A stretch of DNA of 64,000 nucleotides from Avena insularis (GCA_023614405.1 CM042688.1:439632028-439696027); one strand, 5' to 3'; numbered from the stretch's first letter, positions 1 through 10,589 are shown. Numbers and translations: made by a program. Notes: generated by a model from the letters alone, not told the origin.

Positions 1-2024
1 AGTTCGTCTACAACGACGATCTCCCGGAAAAGTTCGGCCCAGCTGAATTTTCCGCTCAGATGAATACCGCCGCCAAGGCCATTAACCTTGCTGGGCGTAT
101 GATGGAGGTACGTCGTTTCTTATTTACATGCTGTAGATAATAACCATTAGTCCCCGAGCCTCCGGCGGAGTAACTTGTTACTCGGCCGGATGCTCATTAG
201 AAGATCAACGTAGCTGCATGTAAACCTCAAATATGCACACACCTAGAGCCGGGTTGAGTTCCACTTGGCCCGGACCTCGCACACTTCGAATATGCACACA
301 CCTAGAGCCGGGTTAAGTTCCGCTTGGCCTGGATCTCGTATACTTCGAATATGCACACACCTAGGGCCGGGTTAAGTTCCGCTTGGCCCGGATTTCGTAT
401 ACTTCGAATATGCACACACCTAGAGCCGGGTTAAGTTCCGCTTGGCCCAGATCTTGTACACTTCGAATATGCACACACCTAGAGCCGGGTTAAGTTTCGC
501 TTGGCCCGGATTTCGTATACTTTGAATATGCACACACCTAGAGCCGGGTTAAGTTCCTCTTGGCCCGGATCTTGTACACTTCAAATATGCAACAAACTAA
601 TTTTACACGCCTGTACCTTTGTCAGGTAACCACAAATCGCTGGAGCGCCGAGTTTCAGCGCCTGCTTGATACCCACAAGATCTTGCGCACAAAACATGTT
701 GCACTTGGCGCGGAGCATGAAAAGAGGGGTAATTTCCTCTCTTAACACCTCTCCGCTTCATTTGTTTCTGCCGGACTAACCTCCTTATTCGGTTTTTTGC
801 AGCTGGGGTGGAGGCTGAAAACAAGATTATGCGGAAGAACTTGGAGGAAATCCGAGGTATGTCCTCCTTCGGCCAACGTTGTTGTGTTTTCCATTCCTTC
901 TTCTCCTTGGCTCGGCAAACATTCACTCCTCGGCTTTGCCGGGTCAACACACTATTTCAGCATCGCTTGAGGATAGTGTGCCCGTGCCTGATATGATGCT
1001 GCATTTTCTCGAACAAGCAAGACAACATCAAGCCGAGCTGAAGAAGAACGATGAGCTCACCCTCCTTCGGACCAAGGACGACGAAATAGCCAAACTCAAG
1101 GCCAAGATGGAGAATATGAAGGCCCAACACAAAACCGAGCTCCAAAAAGTTGGCCAGAACTTCACCAAAGAGCGTGAGCGCTTTACCCTCCAGATCTCCA
1201 AGGAACAGGACCTGCTCAAGGAATCCGAGGTCCAGCTTGGGTCGGCGCTTGCTGAGCTTGAACAACTTCGCCAGAGACGTGACAGTTGTATCAAGGAGTT
1301 GACCCGGATCCATCGTCATATCTCCCATAAGTTTCTTCCCCTTTTCCGACATAGTTTTCCGGGTTAGCTCATATGCCTTTGCTTCAGCATCTTCCCTTTC
1401 CTTATTTTCAGATAACTTTCCGGAGGGTAGTCCCATCACCAAGGCCGCCGCCAAATTCCGCCGAGAGAGGGTACTCCATCGCCCGATGGTGAGAGCATCC
1501 CCTTAGACATGGAGGACCTGTTGGTCAACGTGTCATCTCGGGTGGAAACCATCAAGAACTATGGGAAAGATCTCCTCGACGTTGTGGTCCGGATCTTCAA
1601 CACTTTCAGGCCAAGCGAGAGCGCTCCGAAAAGGATCACACTCCTTGCTGAGAAGCTATTGGAAATCGAGACACAACTTGATCTCTGGAGAGAATCCGCC
1701 GGGCATGCCGCAGCAGATACCCTCCTCCATCATATCCTTACATGGTACGAGAAGATCGACCTGAGCCTCCTCACACGCCGGCACACCGAATCCAAATGGA
1801 CCGATGATCCGGAGTGGGTAGCTCGGCGCCAGGCTTGCGCCTACAGCCTTGTCGAATATTCTCCCATCCATGACTGGGTTGAGGGGCCGAGCTTTCTGGA
1901 ATCCGGCGAGGAGGAGCAGATGGAGAACGTGGAGGATGGGTCAGGCGATGATGGAGAAGATGCTGCTTCAGATATTGAAGACAATGATGATGACGCCGAA
2001 CTTCCTCCTCCTGCCGCTCCTTAG
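1..2024 (+). pseudogene. Spliced extra gene of the Tat element, antisense to gag-pol, 5' end outside window
   Basis: Five exons can be placed on GT-AG sites: up to 107, 626-728, 803-856, 961-1362 and 1412-2024. Phases agree at every junction (0, 1, 1, 1), which is strong support for a real spliced gene. Donors include GAG|GTACGT and CGAG|GTATGT; acceptors are preceded by T-rich tracts. Exon 4 encodes a charged, heptad-like coiled-coil segment rich in K, E, Q and L. Exon 5 ends in a strongly acidic Glu/Asp tail followed by a short proline/alanine end and TAG at 2022-2024. Exon 5 enters in one frame, which hits TAG at 1504-1506, whereas the long downstream frame (ATG at 1509) is open only from about 1431; a one-base indel between 1431 and 1503 is the simplest reading. 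Extra ORFs in this position, some antisense, are known from Tat elements; their function is unknown. It is on the opposite strand to gag-pol, so it needs its own promoter, probably left of the window. Confidence 0.72.
231..584 (+). repeat. 59-bp tandem repeat, six copies, inside intron 1 of the antisense gene
   Basis: The motif ATATGCACACACCTAG recurs at 231, 290, 349, 408, 467 and 526, exactly 59 bp apart, and a degraded seventh start (ATATGCAACA) is at 585. Each unit also holds a GCCGGGTT-AAGTT-CTTGGCC core. Units differ by a few substitutions and by no indel. The whole block lies in the 108-625 intron, so it would not affect the protein. Confidence 0.95.
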
Positions 2025-2579
2025 TTGAAAAAACTTGAAAATTTATCAGATCCCCAGTATGCCGGGTGCAATTGTATGCTGATTACATGATATTTTGCTA
2101 CTATGCTTTTATGCCGGATTAACTTGGGCGTAGTCCCCGAGTTTCATTTTCTTGTTCGTCCAATTCTCCGGCTCGATCCGTGTCTACCTTGATTCGGTTT
2201 TACGACTTACGAATCCGATCCTCAAGAATCGTTTTAACAATACTGAGAAACTTTGAGGCTTGGCTCAAAATAATTCAACATAATAGCTTGACAGTAAATA
2301 CGGGGTTAGTCCGAAAAAACAAACGTTAGCTGGAATAGGATCGTTTCCTTAGTAGTTTTTCATGTGCTACGCAATTCCAAACTTGTTCCCTTGCTTGCCA
2401 TGAAGCCAATTCTTATTGGACAGCAGCAAGTCGAAGGGTTGGGTTTTTGGTGCTCACACATTACTAATCCGGGTTAAGTGAAACGAGTCATTCTAGCTAA
2501 CGCATAAAAAGTAACAACAATCATTTATTAAGGCAGTCCCCGAGTTACTGCTCGAGGCTCCGCTATTTCATTGATAAGC
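2025..2579. other. Non-coding spacer between the two convergent coding regions of the Tat element
   Basis: No open frame of note on either strand. The stretch separates the TAG that ends the antisense gene (2024) from the last stop of the minus-strand pol frame (2580). It probably holds the 3' ends of both transcripts, since they converge here. I could not pick out a reliable polyadenylation signal. Confidence 0.6.
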
Positions 2580-4742
2580 TCATTGCCGACATACATACCG
2601 ACATATGAGATGACTCGGATACATACACTCTTTAGCTAAGTGTAGAAGGGATGAAGTAGCGCTACATTCCACGGTCGCTTCGATTCCTCTCCGGACCTGT
2701 CCGCCTTGTTCTTTTCCTGTGGCTTTGCATCTATAAGATAGTAGGAATTCTTGTGCAATGCTTTGCTCACAATAAATGGTCCTTCCCATGGGGGGATAAT
2801 TTATGCATGGCAGTGGTATGCTGTACCAACCGGAGCACCAGATCGCCTTCCCGGAAGATTCGGGGGCACACTTTCTGGCTATGATAGCGTCGGAGATTTT
2901 GCTGATATATGGCGGATCCGGGCGCCTTCTCGCTTCTTCCAGCAGATCAACATCATTTTGCCGGGCTTCTTGCACTTCGGCTTCTGTGTATTGGGTGACC
3001 CTAGGCGAATCATGCTCTATGTCGGCTGGTAATACAGCTTCTGCCCCATATACCAGAAAGAATGGCGTGTAGCCTGTTGATCGATTCGGAGTTGTTCTTA
3101 AACTCCACAATACCGCTGGTAGTTCTTCTATCCAGCACCCCGCTGATCTTTGCAGCGGCTCAATGAGCCGGGGTTTTATCCCGGATAATACTAATCTGTT
3201 GGATCTTTCCACTTGTCCGTTCGATGTGGGGTGGGCTACCGAGGCTACGTCGAGTCGAATTTTCTTGTCTCGGCAAAAGCGCGCAAATGCTCCTTCCACG
3301 AAATTTGTTCCATTATCAGTTATGATACTATGAGGATAACCGTATCTCAAGATAATGTCTTTGAGAAATGTCACGGCCGTAGCCCCATCACATTTTCTTA
3401 TAGGCTTCACTTCGATCCATTTTGTAAACTTGTCCACCATGACCAGAATGTGTGTCATGTTTCCTCTTGCTGGTTTGAACGGGCCAACCATATCCAAGCA
3501 CCACACAGCAAATGGCCATGTAATTGGTATGGTTTTAAGTTCCGACATAGGCATATGTGTCTTGGTGGCGTATCTTTGGCAACCATTGCATTTTCTCACC
3601 AGATCTTCTGCTTGGTCCAAGGCACTTGGCCAGTAGAATCCATGCCGGAACGCCTTTGCCACTAAGGCCCGAGATGAGGCGTGATGCCCGCATTCTCCTT
3701 GGTGAATATCTCGGAGGATGTCAAGTCCTTCTTCCGGGTCAACACACCGCTGGAGGACATTGGTTACACTCCGTTTGTACAGCTCGGAATTGATGATTGT
3801 GTAAGCTTTGGCTCTCCTCTGAGTTTGCCTGGCTAGCACTTCCTCAGTGGGTAACGTTCCATCTTTCAAGAACTGGTATATAGGCAGTGCCCAAGCAGGT
3901 ATTGCTCGCGCAGGGAACATCTCCTCATCAATTTCCATCCGATCCACAGGCATAACTTCAGCCGGATCATGCTGAACAGTCCCCGGGTCTAGCGAGGTAG
4001 TCCCCGGGTTTGCCGAGGTACTCCTCGGGTTCGGCGTGCTACCTCCCATGTCAATGTCCATGGGCTCAACTCCGGATTCCGCATTTTCCGGGACATGGAT
4101 TGAATCGGTTCCTGGGGACGGCCTGATAGATGGTTTTCTGAGGTGCTCCAATGCAACACCCGGTGGAATTGCCTGTCGGGTCGATCCGACCTTTGACAGC
4201 ATGTCGGTAGCTTCGTTTTCCACGCGAGGTACCTGGTGAAATTCGCATCCCTGAAAGTAACCCGAGATTTTCTGCACATGAAATCTGTATAGCGCCATGT
4301 TTGGATCCAGGGCATCCCACACTCTGGACACTTGCTGTATTACTAGATCTGAGTCGCCAAAGCATATTATTCGACGTATGCCAATCTCCTTCGCCACTTT
4401 GAGACCAAGCACAAGAGCCTCGTACTCAGCGACATTGTTTGATGCCGCGAAATGGATCTGCAATACGTACTTGAGCTGATCGTTCTTTGGCGAGGTAAGC
4501 ACAACCCCGGCACCTAACCCGTTTTTGGTTTTCGATCCGTCAAAGTGCATTCTCCAGTAGTTCGGATCTGGTGGCGGCGGTTCGTATTGTACCTCGGCCC
4601 AATCCACGAAAAAGTCTGCCACAGCCTGGGACTTGATCGCTTCTCTCCTATCATACCAAAGCGAAGGTGCTAGCTCAATTGCCCATTTCGCAATTCTTCC
4701 ATTCGCATCTTTGTTACCCATTATCTCGATATGGGGCTTCAT
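2580..4742 (-). pseudogene. pol 3' part: second RNase H and integrase of the Tat element
   Basis: Open for 720 codons. Residues about 60-185 form an RNase H domain with D68 (FDGS), E106 (AEYEAL), a GDSDLV motif at 129-134 and ENEATD near 175-180; this is the additional RNase H typical of Tat elements. A proline- and acid-rich linker (about 205-280) follows. Residues 347-388 are the integrase zinc-binding region (H347, H353/H354, C385, C388). The integrase core has D417 (LDMVG), D476 (ITDNG) and E512 (NGQVE), 35 residues between the last two, so the DD35E triad is complete. After about residue 610 the frame is shifted: the integrase C-terminal motif ending in NSYYLIDAK is read in another frame near 2724-2785. 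The upstream frame break near 4743 means it cannot be made as part of a full polyprotein. Confidence 0.92.
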
Positions 4743-5133
4743 ATCACTTTGATGGGATGCTCCTCAAAGTAGTGCTTTAACTTCTTTCCGCCATATAAAC
4801 TCCGATGCCACCTTTTGAAAATGCGGTAGTTCTGTTTTGAGGCGATAATACCGCTCAATTAATACACCGCCTCTGACCGACTTACCTCTTCATCTCGCCC
4901 ACTACAATCAATGCACTTACAACTCGGTTGGTTGCGGCTATGTAGAGCAACATTGGCTCCTTTGACTGGAGAAGCTAACATCGTGCAAAGGCCAACATCT
5001 TTTCAAGTGGGCAAAGCTTCATCGGCTGCGGCCCAAACGAATTTATCCGACTTTTTCATGAGTTGGTAGAGAGGCAAGGTTTTCGCCAACCGACATACAA
5101 ACCGACTCAACGATGCTGCATCCAAAGGAACTT
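4743..5133 (-). pseudogene. Degenerate first RNase H segment of Tat pol
   Basis: This lies between the RT and the second RNase H, where the retroviral-type first RNase H and RT connection domain belong. In one frame traces such as LYIAATNRVVSALIV are readable, a typical piece of that domain in plant gypsy elements, but several stop codons and at least one frameshift interrupt it. The frame upstream (RT) and downstream (second RNase H) differ by one base. The catalytic residues of this copy cannot be traced. Confidence 0.7.
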
Positions 5134-5910
5134 CTAGACGTCGTTGAGACACTTCGGCAGCTCCATTCGTTCGATGGCTCGGATCTTAGTTGGATTAACC
5201 TCGATACCTCGGCTGGAGACGAGAAATCCGAGTAATTTCCCAGCCGAGACACCGAAGGTAGATTTCTCCGGGTTAAGCTTCATCCGGAATCTCCTCAAGT
5301 TCGCGAACATTTGCCTTATGTCGTCAAGGAGCGTTGCGCTTTCCTTGGTCTTAATAACCACATCATCCACGTAGACTTGTACATTTTGACCTAATTGATC
5401 GTGCAAACATTTTTTCATACATCTTTGGTACGTTGCTCCTGCATTTCGTAAACCGAAAGGCATAGTGCGATAGCAATAAGCCCCGTATGGGGTAATAAAG
5501 GCAGTTTTTATTTGATCATCCGGGTTCAGAGGTATCTGGTGGAAACCAGAATAGGCGTCAATGAATGACAACACTTCACATCCCATGGTAGAGTCGATGA
5601 CCTGATCTATCCTCGGCAGTGGAAATGGATCTTTTGGACACGCCTTGTTCAGGTTCGTGTAATCGATACACATACGCCAAACCACTGCCACGTTCGGATC
5701 ATCCTTCTTATTTTCTACCAGCACCAGATTAGAGAGCCAATCCGGATACAGCACTTCCATGATAAATCCTGCTGCTAGCAACCGAGCTATCTCGTCACCA
5801 ATGACCTTTCTCCTATCCTCGGCGAAGCGTCGGAGAGGCTGCTTCACCGGCCTTGCTCCGGGTCTTACGTTCAAAGAGTGCTCGGACAACTCCCTCGGAA
5901 AACCTTGCAA
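5134..5910 (-). pseudogene. Reverse transcriptase domain of Tat pol
   Basis: 259-codon open segment with the RT fingers and palm: WRMCIDYTNLNKACPKD at about 78-94, the first catalytic Asp in FIDAYSGFHQ (D118), PFGLRNAGATYQR (151-163) and the YVDD box at 180-183. The C-terminal side keeps GFLVSSRGIEVNPTKI-type thumb sequence. The frame continues upstream through a single TAG at 5974-5976 into the protease C-terminal segment, so this start (a TTG-initiated open segment) is not a biological start. A slightly longer loop than usual precedes WRMC. The catalytic residues are intact but the polyprotein is broken on both sides. Confidence 0.92.
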
Positions 5911-5973
5911 GTCCTGTGTGGACCAAGCAAAAATATCCTGATTCTCACGGAGGAAGTTGACGAGCTCGCTTTC

Positions 5974-6925
5974 CTATTTGTTAGTTAACCCGGCACCAAT
6001 TGTTACGGTACGCTCCGCAAACAGGTTATCCACTGGAATCTTCTTGGTGTCCTTCGCGGCTTGAAATGAAACGCTTCCATGCGGGTTGCTTAACGCTGGC
6101 ATATACTGCTGCGCGGACTGAGCTAATGCCGCTACCTCTTGGATTTTTCTTTTCTCTTGCGCAATCACGAGTGACTCGGCTAGGTTAGACCCGGCTGAGG
6201 CGCACTCAATAGAACGTCGGAAATCCCCAGCGATAGTAATTGCTCCATTTGTCCCGGGCAACTTCATCTTCAGATAACTAACATGGCAACTTGCCACGAA
6301 TTTGCTCAGTGCTGGTCTCCCGAGTAATGCATGATATGCGCTCTCCAAGTTCACCACCTCAAACTCCAGATTCTCAGTTCGCGCTTATCCTCGCATCGAA
6401 TAGCACGTCGACCCGGACTTTGCCTATGGGCTCACAGGATATGCCTGGTACGATACCATGGAAAGTTGTTCTTGTAGCCTGGAGCATGTTCTCCGAGATG
6501 CCCAACTTGCGCATCGTATCCGCATACATGATGTTAATGCTACTGCCATTGTCTATCAGTACCTTGGAGAACCTCACATTAATATTTGGTCCAATGAATG
6601 TCGGATCTAACACTAGTGCATACGAGCCCGGACTTGGCATAAGCTTGGGATGATCTTTGACGCTCCAGGTAATTTCCTGGTCCGACCAAGACATGTACCT
6701 CGCCACTGCAGGCATAACCGTGTTAACCTCCATATTTCGGCGCTGCAAGCTCTTCCTATCTGTTTCCTCTGTTGTGAACACACAATAGCTTTGGTGATGT
6801 TCCCTGTACTCATTCCTTCCCTCGTTTCCGGAGTACCTCTGATCTAGTTGTTGCTGGTTTTCCACCTGATGCACTGCATCCCTTCTCTCACTCTTGTCAT
6901 ACCTCGGCGGAGGGGGAGGCAACAT
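5974..6925 (-). pseudogene. Aspartic protease region of Tat polyprotein, frameshifted
   Basis: The first part (6374-6925) begins just after gag in the gag frame and holds the protease active-site motif LIDNGSS (Asp at residue 125 of this segment; most relatives have D-G or D-S at the next position). The second part (5974-6357) carries the flap-distal motif AYHALLGRPAL that ends retroviral-type proteases of this lineage. The two parts are in different frames, so an indel lies around 6358-6390. A TAG at 5974-5976 separates it from RT. A hydrophilic linker rich in Arg, Glu and Gln precedes the protease. Confidence 0.85.
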
Positions 6926-6973
6926 CAGTTGTTGCGTGTTTGCTCCGGAGAGCAGTTGCTGCCGGGGTAACTC

Positions 6974-8026
6974 CTACCGAGGTTGATCATTCCGGGGTGC
7001 CTGAGCATTCCCCGAACCATCTTGTTCTATCTTACGCATCCACTCACATTGCCTCGTTGTGTGACCCGCCGGGCTGTTCGGATTTGGCGTGTGAAATTTA
7101 CACGGCTGGTCCAACATTGACTCATAGGTATACCTCGGACGATCTTTCTTTTCTTTCCATTGCTTCTTCTGCTCCGGAGTCCATGGTTTCTTTCCATCGT
7201 TTTGAGGAGTCCATTGCCCTCCCGTTTTCTGGCGTTGGTTGCTCCCTGCTCCGGGCTGATCTTGATTCACGGCTGCAACTTGTTGCAAACTATACCGATG
7301 GTCCGGTCTATCGTCTCTCCTTTTTCCCCTGTAATCGTTCCTCCGGGATGACCCGGCTCCGTCCCTCGGATAGTACTCCTCATTTGAATCGTTCGACGCG
7401 ATCCTAGGTTGATTCGGATCACCAAAAGCATAAGAATCCGCGATCCGGATCATCTCTGCCAATGTGACTGGCATTTTCCTTTGCAATTTCATCCACAACT
7501 CACTGCCATATCTGCACCCTTGTGCGAACCATGCTATAGCCTGTGACTCTATGACTCCCTCACACGAGTTTCTCACGGTACACCACCGGGTCAAGAATTC
7601 ACGATCCGTTTCGTTAGATCTCTGCTTGCACATTGCCAGGGTCTGCGGTCTATTCGGTCTCTGATATGTACTTGAGAAGTTGCTGATAAACATTTCATCA
7701 AAATCTATCCAGCAATTGATGCTTCCGGGTGGCAAATTATTCAACCATACCCTAGCCGGACCTTCCAACATTTGGGGTACATATCGAACATCCCATCTCA
7801 AGTTGCCAGTTGCAATTTTCACAGCTGTTGTGTAGTTTATCAGCCAATCCTCCGGCTTTGTACTGCGGTCATACATCTTCGTGCCCCTAGGTAACTGGAA
7901 ATTGGGTACTGGCGGTTCCTTCATGATCCGGGGTCCAAAGCACGCTGGACCCGGAGGACCTTGACATTCGATCTGTTCCGACCTATACAGGCGATCCAGC
8001 TTTAACCTGGCATCATCCAGCATCAA
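6974..8026 (-). pseudogene. gag core (capsid and nucleocapsid-like part) of the Tat element
   Basis: 350 codons. The retrotransposon-gag domain is recognisable from ARVWLNNLPPGSI (about 92-104) through FSSTYQRPNRP and the ETDREFLTRW motif. A basic, Arg/Gln/Asp-rich stretch follows, then a CKFH ... HTTRQC cysteine/histidine pattern near the C-terminus in the place of a zinc knuckle. The product would form the virus-like particle shell and bind element RNA. A TAG at 6974-6976 ends the frame, and the same frame continues straight into the protease segment, so gag and protease are separated here by one stop codon. That could be a mutation or a programmed stop; decay elsewhere favours mutation. 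Confidence 0.88.
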
Positions 8027-8433
8027 ATCCCTGTTCCCAATCTCGACCCTATCACATGATAGTCCGGTCTTGCGTATCCCGCATTCATCATCTCCGAGTC
8101 TCCGTCATTGTATCGGTCTTGCTCTCGTTGTGCTCCTCCCTATTGCATACCACGGCCGGCACTTTGCTCTTGCCTTGGTATATTTCGCTGCTGCGGTTGA
8201 CCTGCTCCTGCCGAGTTTCGCTGTTCGGCATTGCCGTTGGCAGCATTCCCTTGACCGGCATTGCCTTGGTCGTGATTACCTCGGCCCGCTTTACCTTGGC
8301 TCGCACTTCGTCAATCGTCGTTTTTCCGCATCTCTTTTTCTTTTCCCGCACGCGTTGGGTCGTACGGAACGATCTGCTTGTTCCGTCTGGCCGAGGTTAC
8401 TACCTCTTCTCTCCTTGGGCCACCATGAGGCGA
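8027..8433 (-). pseudogene. gag linker, Gly/Asn/Gln-rich, with premature stops
   Basis: In the frame of the upstream gag segment this reads as a low-complexity linker with repeated GNAGQGNAANGN-type sequence, then Pro/Gln/Arg-rich sequence. It is broken by TGA at 8434-8436, TGA at 8311-8313 and TAG at 8140-8142, and a frame change is needed before 8026 to join the gag core. The two TGA codons are compatible with C-to-T decay of CGA, as expected for methylated retrotransposon DNA; this is inference. Confidence 0.75.
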
Positions 8434-8436
8434 TCA

Positions 8437-9350
8437 CGGCTCCGGTGATTTGTCCGGGTTACCCATCGCTGAATGGATGATCTTAGAAGCTCGAACTCTC
8501 TCCGGGTTACCTCTCAGCAGCTCCTCGTTCTGCCTGTTCGCGATCCGAACCAGCTCATTAACCCGGTCTTGCTGTCTTTGACGGGCTTCACCCGTCAGAC
8601 CCTCTAGCTCGGACGCCGCGGCATCTGCTGCTCTGAGGTTCTTCGCCGGGGTACTATATTTTGGCAACCCCACAGACAGATAGTTTTCCGACCCTTCTGG
8701 TCCATCATCACCTTCTCTATTCATCTCACTTATGTGATTTTTCCCTTTTACCCTTACTGCATCAACCTTGTTTGCCTTCGCGTACTCACACAGCGTCATG
8801 TTCAACGACTGCTGAGCCGCTGCTATTTTCTTTGCGCCCTCCAGTATCTTTTGTCGGGTCTCTAGCTCGGCCTGTGCTCGAGCCGGATCTACCACTGCTG
8901 CCACCGGGTTTGCCAAGCTATCCATAGCTTCCCTCAGCACGTTCTCAGGCCTCTCTAGCGGAGGACCCCTAGCTTTCCTCGGCGCCTTAGGCGTTACCTC
9001 CGGGTCTAGCGCTGGATCCTTGCTCATGCCCGCGCCTGGCGTAGTCATCATCACCTCTCCAGGATCCGGGGAGCGAGCGATACGCGCCCCGCGAGCCACA
9101 GTGAGGGGTGGTTCTCCTGCATCGACGACACGATGCGGATGAACGCAAGACACGTCCACAGCAATGTAGACCTTGTGCGCACCGAGCTTGATGAAGATGC
9201 CGTTGTACGGAAGGGGGCGTGTGCCGAAGCAGCCAGCGTTGTCGCTGACGTAGTCCAGAGCTCCAAAGCGCTGAATGAGCCCGGAGACGATGCGTTCGCC
9301 GGTGCCGATGAAGTTTCCTGTCCGGATTTTCACCCCTGCTAGCGCCGCTA
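8437..9350 (-). pseudogene. gag N-terminal segment of the Tat element
   Basis: Open from the LTR boundary to TGA at 8434. The open frame technically runs to an ATG at 9397-9399, but that codon lies inside the 5' LTR and upstream of the primer-binding site, so translation must begin later; an internal ATG near 9047 (before a TTPGAGMSKDP run) is a candidate. The distal part is helical and charged, with Ala/Glu/Arg-rich sequence (GEARQRQQDRVNELVRIA) resembling the coiled N-terminal region of Tat gag proteins. No catalytic motif is expected. Confidence 0.65.
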
Positions 9351-9351
9351 G

Positions 9352-9368
9352 CCCCACGGTGGGCGCCA
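9352..9368 (-). other. Primer-binding site of the Tat element
   Basis: Minus strand TGGCGCCCACCGTGGGG begins 2 bp inside the 5' LTR boundary. It matches the type commonly found in Tat elements and begins TGG like all sites complementary to a tRNA 3' CCA. It resembles a tRNA-Lys end with one mismatch; the exact tRNA is not certain. It fixes the orientation and the LTR edge. Confidence 0.88.
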
Positions 9369-9370
9369 AC

Positions 9371-10193
9371 TGTCGTGGTGGTGTCACGGCAGATGCCATG
9401 GATAGGCTAAAGGTGGGGACTAATATGCGCTAGGGGAATCCAGGGAGGGATAGTAGAGTGAATCTCTACACAGAAGCTTTGTATTGATGTTCAATATCCA
9501 AGATTACAACTGCTCCTCGAGCTGTATTGACAAGAGGAGGAAGAAGAAACTCTCTTACTCTTGCCTACCAACTAGCCCAAGGACCCTAGATCCACTAGTG
9601 CTCAACCAACTAGAATTCTCCCAACTCTGTATCCGAAAAAACCCAACCCCCTTACCAGAACCCTAACCCCCCTTATATAGAGGTGGTTCGGTCCTGGCCT
9701 AGGGCATACGTGGAGGCATATTCCTAAGAATATGCCCCCTCCCAAAGTAGTAACACGACAGGGGTGCTTTTCCCCCGCGTCACACTTGCTTTAGCGACGT
9801 AGCCTCTGCGGCGCCCGCGTCAGCCGACATGAGCGTCGTCACCCTTATCAGCCACGATCCGGTGGTCCTGCCATTGCTTTATTCGCTCATCCATTACGCA
9901 CCGGACCTTCTTTTTTTGACCAGAGAGATTCCTTCCTTATCCTAGAAGCCAAGCGAGGGTCCGGACCACAGTCGATTCGGCCATACCTGTTCCTGCATAT
10001 AAGCTAGACAAACATTTCTGACTTACTCCTTAAGTCGGACGAGACAATGTTAGGCGACCCCCTGGTCCGGGTTACTCCGTGATCAGGCCTGCCTTGAGGT
10101 GACTCGGCCAGCATCCGCTTTGACCTTGCCGACCCTCGGCTAACTCGGCCCTTATACCCCGGAGTGACCCTACCCGGGGTTATCCCCCCAACA
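9371..10193 (-). repeat. 5' LTR of the Tat element, 823 bp
   Basis: On the minus strand it starts TGTTGGGGGGATAACC (10193 downward) and ends CACGACA (9371), giving the TG...CA ends of an LTR, with the primer-binding site 2 bp beyond. The outer edge is confirmed because 10194 onward matches 15356 onward, the LTR of a different element. The partner 3' LTR is outside the window, so divergence and age cannot be judged. Confidence 0.88.
9671..9680 (-). promoter_or_regulatory. TATA box in the Tat 5' LTR
   Basis: Minus strand CTATATAAGG, in the LTR about 510 bp from its outer edge and 300 bp from the primer-binding site, a normal place for the U3/R boundary. It would drive transcription leftward into gag-pol. 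Confidence 0.6.
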
Positions 10194-10575
10194 ATGATTG
10201 ACGATCTAGGGTTTTGGTATCGGGAGGCTCTTATAGGCAAAGGAGGCAAGGTCGGTGGCCTGGCTGCCGCCTACACTGGCGCCAAGGGGGGGTGTGGCCA
10301 CCATTGGCCCCTCTCCGACTCTCCTTCTGGCTCCGGGAGTCTTCCGGGAAAATAGTAACTTTGGCTTTTGTCCTGTCCAATTCCGAGAATATTCATTTTC
10401 TGACTTCCTAGAACCAAAAACAGCAGAAAACAGGCAACTGACATTGTGGCATCTTGTTAATAGGTTAGTCCAAGAAATCATATGAAAAGTACTCCAAAGT
10501 GTGGACAAAACACAAGAAAGTGGATAAAACCAAGCATGGAATATCAAAAATTATAGATACATTTGCAATGTATCA
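10194..10575 (-). repeat. 3' LTR fragment of the Athila-type element
   Basis: Matches 15356-15765 of the 5' LTR from the first base, with a net 28-bp loss in the region 10255-10290 and several scattered transitions, for example near 10410-10440. The fragment starts TGATACATTG on the minus strand. It is cut at 10193/10194 by the Tat insertion. Confidence 0.9.
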
Positions 10576-10589
10576 ACATCCCCAAGCTT
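10576..10589 (-). other. Polypurine tract of the Athila-type element
   Basis: Minus strand AAGCTTGGGGATGT directly precedes the TGATAC start of the 3' LTR. This G-rich tract just 5' of the 3' LTR is the plus-strand primer site expected of an LTR retrotransposon and confirms orientation. Confidence 0.8.

Larger units (their letters stand above)
1..10193 (-). mobile_element. Tat-lineage Ty3/gypsy LTR retrotransposon, 3' end outside window
   Basis: Read on the minus strand the order is 5' LTR (9371-10193), primer-binding site, gag, protease, RT, RNase H, a second RNase H, integrase, then an extra gene on the opposite strand, which is the Tat-lineage plan. The right end at 10193 is sharp: minus-strand sequence starts TGTTGGGGGG, and the next + strand base resumes the LTR of another element (10194 matches 15356). 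The 5 bp after the junction, ATGAT, are the expected target duplication; the partner copy lies left of the window. The coding part carries at least five in-frame stops and several frameshifts, so this copy is not autonomous. The 3' LTR is not in the window. I do not assign a family name. Confidence 0.9.

Noticed and set aside
957..1454. Minus-strand frame of 165 codons opposite the antisense gene
   Set aside because: It mirrors exon 4, includes intron sequence and has no recognisable motif; the plus-strand exon has splice sites and a coiled-coil pattern.
2751..4479. Plus-strand open frames across the pol region
   Set aside because: Shadows of the minus-strand integrase and RNase H frame, which carries all conserved residues.
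8056..8480. Plus-strand frames of 130-136 codons opposite the gag linker
   Set aside because: The minus strand gives a coherent Gly/Asn/Gln-rich gag linker in the frame of the upstream gag segment; these are shadows.
9484..9666. 60-codon frame in the Tat LTR
   Set aside because: Wholly inside the LTR, with no motif and opposite to LTR transcription.
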